IMG/VR virus record: IMGVR_UViG_3300009079_000051
Span: 1-36,776 of that record
Length of the DNA: 36,776 nucleotides
Source: a virus
Reading direction: 5' to 3' (one strand)
Shown: piece after piece, positions 13,384 through 20,805 of the stretch
How positions within the stretch are numbered: the stretch's first letter is position 1
How the letters are laid out: every line of letters starts with the position of its first letter
Made by a program: the position numbers and the translations under genes
Notes under the pieces: generated by a model
Seen by the model: only the letters and a program-made list of their open reading frames with translations
The model's database searches: none
What the model was told of the DNA's origin: nothing

Positions 13384-13938
13384 GACACAACCGGGTTAAT
13401 GATGTCAACAAGGGTGAAAAGTAAAGGCTTGCACGTTTGCCTTAAAAACGCAGGGAAAAGCTTTTTCCGTTTGCAACCTCTGTTTACTCCCCAATGGGAG
13501 TATAGGAAAACCACTGTTAATGGTTTATGGTTCGATTCCATATAGGCTAAGAGTTCAGGCACTCAAAAAACAGCCTGGGTAACTCCGACTATCAGAACTT
13601 TTAATTTTTAACGCCCGATTGACCGACTGTGATTACACCCTATTTCCGAATAAGATACTGACGACTAACCAGCTTTTGACTTGTTGGCATCAGTAACCCG
13701 GTTGCATTAAAGATTAAATTGAATAAGAATTCTGTGATAGAGGCGGCTTTATAGTCCGGCTTGAAAGGGGCAGACCTCCTGAGCTGCCCTTCCACAGATA
13801 AAAACGATGACAAAGTTCCCCGGCAGGGTTTAAATATTACTCCTTACGATTAGCCTCGTCTCCTTGCCGGGGACTTAAAATAGACCTCCCCGTAGTACAA
13901 GGCTTTGCTTTCTTAAAAAGAGCAAAGCCTTTTTTTTT
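13384..13938 (+). ncRNA. Large structured noncoding RNA (GOLLD/ROOL-like in size and setting)
   Basis: About 550 bases with no plausible gene, ended by a strong terminator. Perfect pairings: CAACCGGGTTA (13388-13398) with TAACCCGGTTG (13694-13704), 295 bases apart; 13424-13428/13439-13443; GGAAAA/TTTTCC (13454-13468); TACTCCC-CAAT-GGGAGTA (13485-13502); TATGG-TTCGATT-CCATA (13526-13542), a tRNA-type T-arm; a two-part stem at 13551-13585; ACTGA/TCAGT (13657-13694); TCTGTG/CACAGA (13731-13798) enclosing the GGGGCAG hairpin (13766-13791); and a 12-bp stem with one bulge at 13813-13876. This density and the long-range helix indicate a folded RNA. No acceptor stem pairs with the T-arm, so it is not an ordinary tRNA. 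The class is unproven. It is probably made by read-through from 12807. Confidence 0.6.
13899..13938 (+). terminator. Strong rightward intrinsic terminator
   Basis: AAGGCTTTGCT pairs with AGCAAAGCCTT (11 bp, 11-base loop), followed directly by T-runs to 13938. It ends the zinc-ribbon / DIP1984-like / noncoding RNA unit and insulates it from the late genes. Confidence 0.92.
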
Positions 13939-13981
13939 AGGCATCCTGCTTGATAATCTTCACTCTCAGAATAATTCAATG

Positions 13982-14021
13982 TTGACAAACTGTTGACAAA
14001 ACAACCTGGATTTGCAATTAA
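13982..14021 (+). promoter_or_regulatory. Candidate promoter of the late (structural) operon
   Basis: TTGACA appears twice (13982-13987 and 13993-13998) within the repeated TGTTGACAAA. Seventeen bases after the second is AATTAA, preceded by TG one base before it, as in an extended -10. The -10 is weak, which would suit a late promoter needing an activator. It lies just after the 13938 terminator and before the first late gene at 14082. Confidence 0.5.
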
Positions 14022-14081
14022 ACGAAAGGGATAACGTTCTTTTTCTTTTTTATCACTTCTTTCAGAGGGGATATTGTCAAC

Positions 14082-14264
14082 ATGGGTGGTTGCGGCGGTC
14101 TACCTTCAGGCGTTCCAGGCCTGGACGGATACAACTTTTCATACAACATAATAACGCAAACCATAGTTATTCGGTTCAACCAACAGATGATTGTTGCCGA
14201 CGAGATAATAATCAACGAAGGCGAAGAGTTGCGCATCGAAGGCCAATTAGTCCTAATCGTATAG
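14082..14264 (+). CDS. Hypothetical small Gly-rich protein at the start of the late operon
   Basis: 60 residues: a Gly/Pro-rich start (MGGCGGLPSGVPGLDGYNFS) and a beta-rich remainder (ADEIIINEGEELRIEGQLVL) that looks like part of a fibre-type strand repeat. AGAGGGG precedes the ATG. It directly precedes the tail-fibre-like gene, so an accessory fibre or assembly role is possible. No family recognised. Confidence 0.55.
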   Translation: MGGCGGLPSGVPGLDGYNFSYNIITQTIVIRFNQQMIVADEIIINEGEELRIEGQLVLIV

Positions 14265-14273
14265 GGGTTCAAA

Positions 14274-17069
14274 ATGTCAAGAGCAAGATTCACATACGTT
14301 GCAACGCCTACCGTACCGCCTACTGGTACAGTTTATATCTTTGCAGATTCAGCCGATAACAGCCTTAAAACTATAGATAACGCCGGGACTATCAGGCTTT
14401 TAGATTCAGAAGCGGCCTCAGACCTAGTAAATTTTGCAGATGACGCGGCGTATGTTACGGAATACGGCGGGCCGGACGGTGGTAACATCTATTGGAATAC
14501 AACATTGATGATAATTCGTTACTACAACGGATCTTCATGGGTTTCATTGACCGGCGGTGCGGGCGTTGGATGGATTTCTGAAGTCGCGAACGTTGCGGCA
14601 TTACCACCGGCAACCGGTTCAGGCGACGTTTATTTAGTCTTAGCGTCAACGGATTTCGATTGGAACGAGCAACGCGGGCTATACAGAGATGACGGGACAT
14701 GGAACCGGCTTTCAAACGCTACTTTAAAATCTGATACTTTAGAGTTTGATACTTCACAAGCGAACCCCGCACATTCTGAAGGTCTTGTTTTTTATAACAA
14801 CACGAAAAACGCAGTGTCTTATTTCAATGATGACCCGGACGTAACGGTCAACCTGGGTCAAGAGGTTCTAATACCTGTTTATAATGACAGTGGCTCAACG
14901 ATAACAAACGGGCAAATAGTGTATCCGTCCGGCGTTGATGCCGGTTCAGGCCTTGTAACAATAGCGCTTGCTGACGCGTCAGTAAAAGAAAAATGCCGAC
15001 TTGTTGGCATGGCAACCCATGCTATCGAAAACGCGACAACCGGTTATGTGACACGCATCGGGAGCGTTGGGGGCATTAACACCCTGGGTTTATCAGGTAT
15101 CGTTTATCTTTCTACGACAACCCCCGGCGCGTATACTACGACGTTGCCCACCGGCGGCGGTTATATTACTGCAATCGGTGCGGTAGGAATTGCTGACGCA
15201 ACAACCGGCACAATTGTAGTTGATCCATCTGTGAGTGAATTAACTGTTGAGCTAACCGACACAAACGGCTTTCCTTCTGACCAGAGAGACACAACTACAA
15301 TTTCTTTTGTAGATGGAACGCGAACGTTAACAATCGCATCTACCGGAACAGATTTTCACTATTATCAGACCGGGGACAAATACGAAAAAACAACAAGCCA
15401 AAGCGTTATCATAACTGACGTTGAGGGCGGTCACATAGTCTATTTTGATGAGGAAACACTACTATCAATAGCGAATCCGACAGAAGCCCAAATAGCTGAT
15501 ATCATCAGAACAAAATGCCTTGTATCCTATACGTATTGGAACGCGACAGACAACGAGCATTTGTTTCTTACCGACGAACGGCATGGCATTTCCATGAGTT
15601 CGCACACACACGTATATTTGCATTTTACCCGTGGTTGTCAGTATTTAACAGGGCTTGCACTGAGTGACGTTGTTTCAGACGCGGCAGGAAATGCCGACGT
15701 TGACGCGCAATTCGGGGTGGGTTTCGGGCTTTATACAGACGAAGACCTTTTGACATCTTCCAGCACGATAGCGTCAACAACGGGCCTATCAATTTATTAT
15801 TTAGACGGCGCAAGCGGTGACCTTAGAAAAACAAGTGAAACGGGTTTTTCAGTTTTGACAGATACCACGGCAGGGGTCGGCGTAACGGGGCGTTTAGTCT
15901 ATAACGAATTTACAGGCGCAACATGGCAATTAACAACGATAACAAATAATGCTTTCGTATTATGCCATGTTTTCGCGATCACAGGCGTTTCGGGGACTGA
16001 CCAAACAATAGCAATTGTGGGGCAAGCGGACTATGGAACGATATCATTAGCAAGGGCCGGGGCAGAAACAGAGATATCAAGCCTTCTTTTATTGTTTCCA
16101 TCACCTGAAATCGTTCCAGTCGCGACCCTTATTTTCCAAACAAGTGGCAGTTATTCAAATGCAGTGGCCGCACGCGTCAGAACAACGGACACAGGCGATG
16201 ATTACGTAGACTGGCGGACATCTGAGTTGCAAGCCGGGGCAGCGGCATCAAGTCATAACAATCTTGCTAACCTTGAGCTTGCCGGAACCGGGGTCACATA
16301 CGGCCATATTGACGATCAAGCGCAAACAATAGCAGGTGATAAAACCTTCAGCGATGACCTTCTTATCGGGAACGCAGGGGCAGGCTATACAGCTATTGAC
16401 AAGGACGTTGACGGTCTTTTCCTTACTTCTGGCGAAATGGATACCACAAACAAATACACCACCGGTATCAAGTTCGGCTCAACCGATGCCAATTTCACAA
16501 CCAACAATCCTAAGTTCCTGGCGGGTATCTTTGGAAGGGCAACAGAAGCTTACGCGGGTGATACCGATTCCGGTATGGCGATTGATTTTTTCACTACACT
16601 GACAAATCAGGGCGCGACAACAACCCCTATCCGTCGTATGACAATTGACTTTAATGCAATTACTTTCAATCCTGACAATGCCGATCAAGACTTATACATT
16701 TCGAAGAATACTTCAGGGGTCGCAGTCCAATACAATGCCGGAACTGACGTATTTGTTTTCGGCTGCAATATCACATCAAACAACATTGCAACGTTTAACG
16801 AGCTAAAGACCACAGGCCATATAGACTTTAATGTCAACAATTTAGATAAAAACTTTTATCTCAGAAAGCTAACCAGTGGTTTTGCAATCGTATTCGACGC
16901 GGGCACCGATGACATAACGCTTGGAAGCGATACCACAGCAACAGCAAAATTCTTTATGTCCGGCCTTCCGTCGGGAGCCACGGCAGCGGCAGCGGGTGCC
17001 GCAACAGATGAACTATGGACAACCGTAAGCCATGCGACGTTGCCTGACGGCGTTGTCATGAAAGGATAA
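14274..17069 (+). CDS. Tail-fibre-like structural protein, 931 residues
   Basis: A long, beta-rich, Thr/Asp/Gly-rich and Cys-poor protein typical of phage fibres. The N-terminal half has repeated short modules such as GTVYIFADSADNSLKTID, YWNTTLMIIRYYNGSSWVSL and SGDVYLVLAST. The C-terminal third has GDKTFSDDLLIGNAG and two related units (DQDLYISKNTSGVAVQYNAG and DKNFYLRKLTSGFAIVFDAG), as seen in fibre shafts. The end TLPDGVVMKG is a common terminal style of fibre subunits. AGGGGTTCAAA precedes the ATG. It likely forms a receptor-facing or baseplate-attached fibre; a second receptor protein is encoded at 33306. Confidence 0.65.
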   Translation: MSRARFTYVATPTVPPTGTVYIFADSADNSLKTIDNAGTIRLLDSEAASDLVNFADDAAYVTEYGGPDGGNIYWNTTLMIIRYYNGSSWVSLTGGAGVGWISEVANVAALPPATGSGDVYLVLASTDFDWNEQRGLYRDDGTWNRLSNATLKSDTLEFDTSQANPAHSEGLVFYNNTKNAVSYFNDDPDVTVNLGQEVLIPVYNDSGSTITNGQIVYPSGVDAGSGLVTIALADASVKEKCRLVGMATHAIENATTGYVTRIGSVGGINTLGLSGIVYLSTTTPGAYTTTLPTGGGYITAIGAVGIADATTGTIVVDPSVSELTVELTDTNGFPSDQRDTTTISFVDGTRTLTIASTGTDFHYYQTGDKYEKTTSQSVIITDVEGGHIVYFDEETLLSIANPTEAQIADIIRTKCLVSYTYWNATDNEHLFLTDERHGISMSSHTHVYLHFTRGCQYLTGLALSDVVSDAAGNADVDAQFGVGFGLYTDEDLLTSSSTIASTTGLSIYYLDGASGDLRKTSETGFSVLTDTTAGVGVTGRLVYNEFTGATWQLTTITNNAFVLCHVFAITGVSGTDQTIAIVGQADYGTISLARAGAETEISSLLLLFPSPEIVPVATLIFQTSGSYSNAVAARVRTTDTGDDYVDWRTSELQAGAAASSHNNLANLELAGTGVTYGHIDDQAQTIAGDKTFSDDLLIGNAGAGYTAIDKDVDGLFLTSGEMDTTNKYTTGIKFGSTDANFTTNNPKFLAGIFGRATEAYAGDTDSGMAIDFFTTLTNQGATTTPIRRMTIDFNAITFNPDNADQDLYISKNTSGVAVQYNAGTDVFVFGCNITSNNIATFNELKTTGHIDFNVNNLDKNFYLRKLTSGFAIVFDAGTDDITLGSDTTATAKFFMSGLPSGATAAAAGAATDELWTTVSHATLPDGVVMKG

Positions 17070-17074
17070 AACAA

Positions 17075-17299
17075 ATGGAAAATAAAAAACCCGACCCGGA
17101 TAACATGCCGCATTACAGCTTACCGATTGATATTGAGGATTTTCTCAGGCTGTACCACGAATCATATGATTTGGTTGTCGCAAACTTTATCGATGAAAAA
17201 TCACTTAGAGACAGAATCGAAAGGCGAATATTAGACACGCTTAACGAAGTCTTGGACAACCACGTTTCGAAAATTGTTAGAAAACATCTAAACTATTAA
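17075..17299 (+). CDS. Hypothetical protein, 74 residues
   Basis: Small helical protein with charged residues throughout (RDRIERRILDTLNEVLDNHV). AAAGGATAAAACAA precedes the ATG, five bases after the fibre gene ends. No family recognised. It opens a run of five small genes between the fibre and the terminase. Confidence 0.6.
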   Translation: MENKKPDPDNMPHYSLPIDIEDFLRLYHESYDLVVANFIDEKSLRDRIERRILDTLNEVLDNHVSKIVRKHLNY

Positions 17300-17315
17300 A
17301 GGGGGCAAGTAGAGC

Positions 17316-17531
17316 ATGGATAGAAACGAAATAAAAACGCAAATGTTATCATTTTTGATTAATTCTTTAGCGAAGCTAATGACACCGGCGTTGATCAAGG
17401 ACGCAATTATCGCAGGGCTATCTTTCGTGGAAATGAAAGTTATTGAGTCAGGCCCGGAACTCGACGATAAGCTTATTTTACCAATGATTAAGGCTATCCG
17501 TGAACTCCTGAATATAGAGGAACCTGAGTAA
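17316..17531 (+). CDS. Hypothetical protein, 71 residues
   Basis: Helical protein with an amphipathic, moderately hydrophobic stretch (MLSFLINSLAKLMTPALIKD, then AIIAGLSFVEMKVI). It could be membrane-active, but no clear transmembrane span is visible. AAAGGGGGCAAG precedes the ATG. Its stop overlaps the next ATG (TAATG). Confidence 0.55.
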   Translation: MDRNEIKTQMLSFLINSLAKLMTPALIKDAIIAGLSFVEMKVIESGPELDDKLILPMIKAIRELLNIEEPE

Positions 17532-17881
17532 TGACGTATTGGCTGTCATCTTCAAAAGATGCCTGGAAGCCGTATCGGGGTTTAGAGCTGACGTTAACTT
17601 CAGCGGCTGACAACGACTGGATTATCTTAATGTTGGAAGGCGGCGGGGTTATGTCCCAGGCTGCGACCGTGACCGTCGGTATCGAAATACCAGCGGGCGG
17701 GGGCGAAGGCTATCTTCGTTATACTACAGGCTCGTTTGATTCAATTGTAGCTGATACGGCAATAGGCAAAATATGGTCGCCTGGGAGCGTGACAGAAAGC
17801 GTAGACACTTGTTTCCCGGCTATAACGGGGATTAAACCGACGTGGGTTAGCGGCGAAATAAAGGTGATTATACTACTATGA
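17531..17881 (+). CDS. Hypothetical beta-rich protein, 116 residues
   Basis: Gly/Ser/Thr-rich with alternating strands (AATVTVGIEIPAGGGEGYLR) and no charged clusters, resembling a small virion or fibre-associated domain. It is translationally coupled on both sides: TAATG at the start and ATGA overlap at the end. No family recognised. Confidence 0.55.
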   Translation: MTYWLSSSKDAWKPYRGLELTLTSAADNDWIILMLEGGGVMSQAATVTVGIEIPAGGGEGYLRYTTGSFDSIVADTAIGKIWSPGSVTESVDTCFPAITGIKPTWVSGEIKVIILL

Positions 17882-18129
17882 TGATCATGAAAGTATTCGA
17901 CGTGTTGTTAGCTAAGTATCAAATCCACATATTTATCGTGGTCCTGTATTACGCCTATATGCAATTCAAGATTAATAAGAGGCTGGAAGTCCAGACAGCT
18001 GTTTGCAACGGGCGTTTCAATTTAATCGATCTTAAAATTAAAGAGGCAGAAAAGGATATCGCGAATGGTAGAAAAGAAAGTGAACAAATCAACGGAATTA
18101 GAAGAAAAACTGAACTTTTTGATGATTGA
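17878..18129 (+). CDS. Small protein with N-terminal membrane helix and coiled coil (holin or spanin candidate)
   Basis: 83 residues. About residues 13-30 (YQIHIFIVVLYYAYMQF) are hydrophobic. The rest is charged and helical (KIKEAEKDIANGRKESEQIN) as in an N-in anchored coiled coil. This fits an inner-membrane spanin subunit or a small holin-associated protein. It overlaps the next gene by 65 bases in another frame, an arrangement also used by Rz/Rz1 pairs, although the overlapping product has no lipobox. Several start ATGs lie close together (17878, 17881, 17887). Confidence 0.5.
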   Translation: MMIMKVFDVLLAKYQIHIFIVVLYYAYMQFKINKRLEVQTAVCNGRFNLIDLKIKEAEKDIANGRKESEQINGIRRKTELFDD

Positions 18130-18277
18130 GTACACGCAGCTTAAAAAGCACACAACCAGGCTTGAGCGGGCCTTGGCAAGACACGCACATCAAACCGGTT
18201 CTGACAACATTATGAGGGCTTTCAAGATAGATACGTTTGTACCCAAAAGGGAAAATATGAGCCGTTGGAAAGAATAG
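18065..18277 (+). CDS. Small coiled-coil protein overlapping the membrane-anchored gene
   Basis: 70 residues; the N-terminal half is a coiled coil (TELEEKLNFLMIEYTQLKKH) and the C-terminal half is basic. The ATG at 18065 has AAGGATATCGCG upstream inside the previous gene. No signal peptide or lipobox is visible, so a classical Rz1 role is not supported. It could interact with the coiled coil of the overlapped partner. Confidence 0.55.
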   Translation: MVEKKVNKSTELEEKLNFLMIEYTQLKKHTTRLERALARHAHQTGSDNIMRAFKIDTFVPKRENMSRWKE

Positions 18278-18290
18278 GCGGGGGTAACGG

Positions 18291-18752
18291 ATGGCAGAAC
18301 ATGTAAGGAAAAATCTTGACATACCGAAGTTTATTAAACTGTTGGAAGCCGGATGGACAGACAAGCAGCTTGCAAACTTTTACGACGTTCATATTACGAC
18401 GGTGCAACTTTGGAGACAAAAAGATCCTGAATTTAAAACGCTGGTAGAAAAACACAGAAGGCCCAGCAATCGTCAGGTTGAGCGAACGTTATATGAGCGG
18501 GCAACCGGATACACAATACGTGAACTTAAACGCCACACAGATAGGTTAGGCAACATAGAAACAACAGAGACCATCAAAGAAATACCACCCGATACAACAG
18601 CTATGATTTTTTGGTTAAAAAACCGGGACCGCAAAAGGTGGCAAGACAGGGTGAACCTGGACGGAGACGGTTTGAAAATAACAGTCACCCGGAAACAGTT
18701 TAAAAAGAAAGTTGAAAAGACAAAGCCGGTAAGCAAGAAACCCAAAAAGTAG
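18291..18752 (+). CDS. terS: Terminase small subunit
   Basis: 153 residues. N-terminal HTH (GWTDKQLANFYDVHITTVQL followed by W-R) for recognition of packaging DNA. A central oligomerisation-type region follows, then the motif PPDTTAMIFWLKNRDRKRWQ that marks this TerS family, and a Lys-rich tail. It immediately precedes the large subunit gene. GCGGGGGTAACGG precedes the ATG. It should bind phage DNA and deliver it to TerL and the portal. Confidence 0.88.
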   Translation: MAEHVRKNLDIPKFIKLLEAGWTDKQLANFYDVHITTVQLWRQKDPEFKTLVEKHRRPSNRQVERTLYERATGYTIRELKRHTDRLGNIETTETIKEIPPDTTAMIFWLKNRDRKRWQDRVNLDGDGLKITVTRKQFKKKVEKTKPVSKKPKK

Positions 18753-18761
18753 AGGGGTATT

Positions 18762-20120
18762 TTGGCAGGATATAAAAAAATAGAAATGCCTCATGATTGG
18801 AACCCTCATAACTATCAAATAGATTTGTGGAATTATTTAGATGAGGGAGGAAGACGGGCGGTTGTTGTCTGGCATCGAAGATGCGGTAAAGACTCAACAG
18901 CTCTCAATTACACTGCGACAGAAGCGATAGAAAAGGTCGGTGTCTATTGGCATATGCTTCCGACACAAAAGCAAGCGAGAAAGGTTATATGGGACGGGAT
19001 CGACCGGGCGGGAAGGCGGATCTTAGAACAGGCTTTCCCGAAAGACATTGTCAAGTCAAAGCGCATTCAGGAAATGCAAATGGAACTTAAGAACGGTTCC
19101 ATCTGGCAGCTATGCGGGTCGGATAACTTCGATTCACTCATGGGTGCAAACCCGGTAGGCGTTGTTTTCTCTGAATGGAGTTTGTGCAACCCGGCAGCAT
19201 GGAACTATATCAGGCCGATCCTTGCTGAAAACGGCGGGTGGGCATTGTTTATCTACACCCCAAGGGGCAAGAACCATGGGTTTACAATGGCTGAGATGGC
19301 TCGGAAAAACAAGAAATGGTTCTACTCAAAGCTGACGGTAGAAGACACAAGACGTACAGATGGCAGCCCGATCATAACGCTTGACGCGATCCAGGAAGAC
19401 CGGGAAGCGGGTATGTCTGAAGACATGATCCAGCAAGAATACTATTGCAGCTTCGAAGTTGCGATCCCTGGAGCGTACTTTGCACAGGAAATAGCGACGG
19501 CAAGGGCAGACGATAGGATCTGTTTTATACCGGTCGAAAAGCACTTGAAGACGTTCACCTTCTGGGATCTCGGGATTTCAAAAGGAAACGCGATGGTGAT
19601 CTGGTGGGTGCAGGTTTTAGGCCAGGAAATACGAGTGATCAATCACCATGAGGCAGAGGGCAAAGGGATGTCCTACTTTATAGGTGAGGTTGATTCTTTC
19701 GCGAGGGCGCACGACATCACGTACGAACGGCATTATGCACCACACGACATAGGAGTGCGGGATATGATGACGATGAAAACAAGAGAACAGACAGCCAGAG
19801 AAATGGGAATCATTTTCACGAAGGTTCCGCGAACAACGAACCTGAACGATAGCATTGAGGCTACACGCAAGATCTTTTCACGGTGCTGGTTTGATGAGAC
19901 AAGATGCGAAAACGGCATAAGCGCACTTGCAAGTTATCACAGGGTTTATGACGAAAAGAAAGATGTTTACAAAGATCAACCCGAACACGATTGGGCCAGC
20001 AATAGCGCGGATGCCTTCAGACAAATGGCCCAGGTTTGGGAAACAATTTTCGAACTTAACAAAAGGGTTGAAACTCCAAGGCCGTTTATCGCTGATAGCA
20101 GTTTCAATATTTTCGCATAA
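18762..20120 (+). CDS. terL: Terminase large subunit (packaging ATPase/nuclease)
   Basis: 452 residues. Walker A-like WHRRCGKDS at about 37-45, Walker B GVVFSE at about 133-138, coupling region FIYTPRGKNHG, then the RNase H-like nuclease with FWDLGISKGNA (D269), YAPHDIGVRD (D329) and the C-terminal DWASNSADAFRQM. The start is TTG at 18762, with AGAGGGG 6-8 bases upstream; no ATG fits better. It translocates DNA into the capsid and cuts concatemers. Followed by TAATG overlap with the next gene. Confidence 0.95.
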   Translation: MAGYKKIEMPHDWNPHNYQIDLWNYLDEGGRRAVVVWHRRCGKDSTALNYTATEAIEKVGVYWHMLPTQKQARKVIWDGIDRAGRRILEQAFPKDIVKSKRIQEMQMELKNGSIWQLCGSDNFDSLMGANPVGVVFSEWSLCNPAAWNYIRPILAENGGWALFIYTPRGKNHGFTMAEMARKNKKWFYSKLTVEDTRRTDGSPIITLDAIQEDREAGMSEDMIQQEYYCSFEVAIPGAYFAQEIATARADDRICFIPVEKHLKTFTFWDLGISKGNAMVIWWVQVLGQEIRVINHHEAEGKGMSYFIGEVDSFARAHDITYERHYAPHDIGVRDMMTMKTREQTAREMGIIFTKVPRTTNLNDSIEATRKIFSRCWFDETRCENGISALASYHRVYDEKKDVYKDQPEHDWASNSADAFRQMAQVWETIFELNKRVETPRPFIADSSFNIFA

Positions 20121-20512
20121 TGGACAGGACGATCACTAAGGTCGAAGATTATTATATTGTTTTTACAGATAGTACGCATGATCACTGGTTATTGAAGCGG
20201 CTGCGAAGATCCTTTCAACATGTTTTCGCAGTGAAAAAAAGCCCAGGAGAAAAGTTCTGGATCATCGTTAACCCGCTGGTTGCGTACACAGTGGTTGAGA
20301 CAGTGCCAGTGGCGCAATACCCAGATATCTGGGCGCTGGTTGACCCGAACGCTGTTATCGTACCAGTACTGGCAGAAATAAAAGAGAAAGAAAGACACAC
20401 GGTTTGCGTGTTCAATTGTGTCGAAGTCGTCAAATCCTTACTTGGGATTCGGGACTTTTGGCTTTGGACACCATATCAACTTTACAAGCACTTAAAAAAG
20501 GGGGGGGGATAA
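20120..20512 (+). CDS. Conserved-looking phage protein between terminase and portal
   Basis: 130 residues: HWLLKRLRRSFQHVFAVKKS, then FWIIVNPLVAYTVV, and near the end VFNCVEVVKSLLGIR followed by TPYQLYKHLKKGGG. The layout, with a His early and a Cys at the N-cap of a helix late, vaguely recalls permuted papain-like (NlpC/P60) folds, but no family is proven. It overlaps the terL stop (TAATG) and, through its G-rich end, the next start. It lies in the packaging/head cluster, so a head or packaging role is possible. Confidence 0.6.
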   Translation: MDRTITKVEDYYIVFTDSTHDHWLLKRLRRSFQHVFAVKKSPGEKFWIIVNPLVAYTVVETVPVAQYPDIWALVDPNAVIVPVLAEIKEKERHTVCVFNCVEVVKSLLGIRDFWLWTPYQLYKHLKKGGG

Positions 20513-20805
20513 TGGGCGATACAGTCAAAAGGGGTTTCAAATTTGGTGAAGGTTATAGGATGCTTAAGAAAGCCGACCCCGGCAGGCCAGCACGGAAAGC
20601 GTCAAGACAGCAAGCGGCCTTTATGGAGCAGCAAACAGAAGAGATGGCCCAACAAAGTATGCTTGAAGAGGCCCGCATTGCTGAAGAAGAAGACCGCATA
20701 AAACGTAAGCGTGGGCGTATGCTGACAGGCGGTAGGAGCTTATTGATTTCACCGTCACCAATGGGGACCACTTCAGAGTTAGGCGGGGGGGGCATGTATG
20801 GCTGA
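20512..20805 (+). CDS. Hypothetical head-region protein, 97 residues
   Basis: Starts at the ATG at 20512 after a run of nine G (20500-20508). The longer frame to 20404 overlaps the previous gene. Charged, helical middle (QQTEEMAQQSMLEEARIAEE), then a basic patch and a Gly/Ser end (LTGGRSLLISPSPMG). Similar small proteins often stand before the portal in T7-type podoviruses of this kind; the function is unknown. It ends inside the portal start. Confidence 0.6.
   Translation: MGDTVKRGFKFGEGYRMLKKADPGRPARKASRQQAAFMEQQTEEMAQQSMLEEARIAEEEDRIKRKRGRMLTGGRSLLISPSPMGTTSELGGGGMYG

Noticed and set aside
13526-13549. tRNA gene suggested by a perfect T-arm
   Set aside because: The seven bases after the T-stem (TAGGCTA) have no complementary 5' acceptor at the expected distance, no anticodon arm is visible, and no CCA follows.
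13368-13562. Minus-strand ORF inside the noncoding RNA region
   Set aside because: No SD, it overlaps the end of a plus-strand gene, and its composition follows the stems of the RNA rather than a protein pattern.
13441-13765. Group I intron, from an ATAGTCC-like S element, a GACTA-like R element and a GCAGGGAAA-like P element
   Set aside because: The order P4-P6-P7 does not work: the segment after the P6-like hairpin lacks the R motif, and the flanking sequences are not two halves of one gene.
14018-14293. Minus-strand ORFs in the late region
   Set aside because: They are shadows of plus-strand genes with good SD sites and recognisable products.
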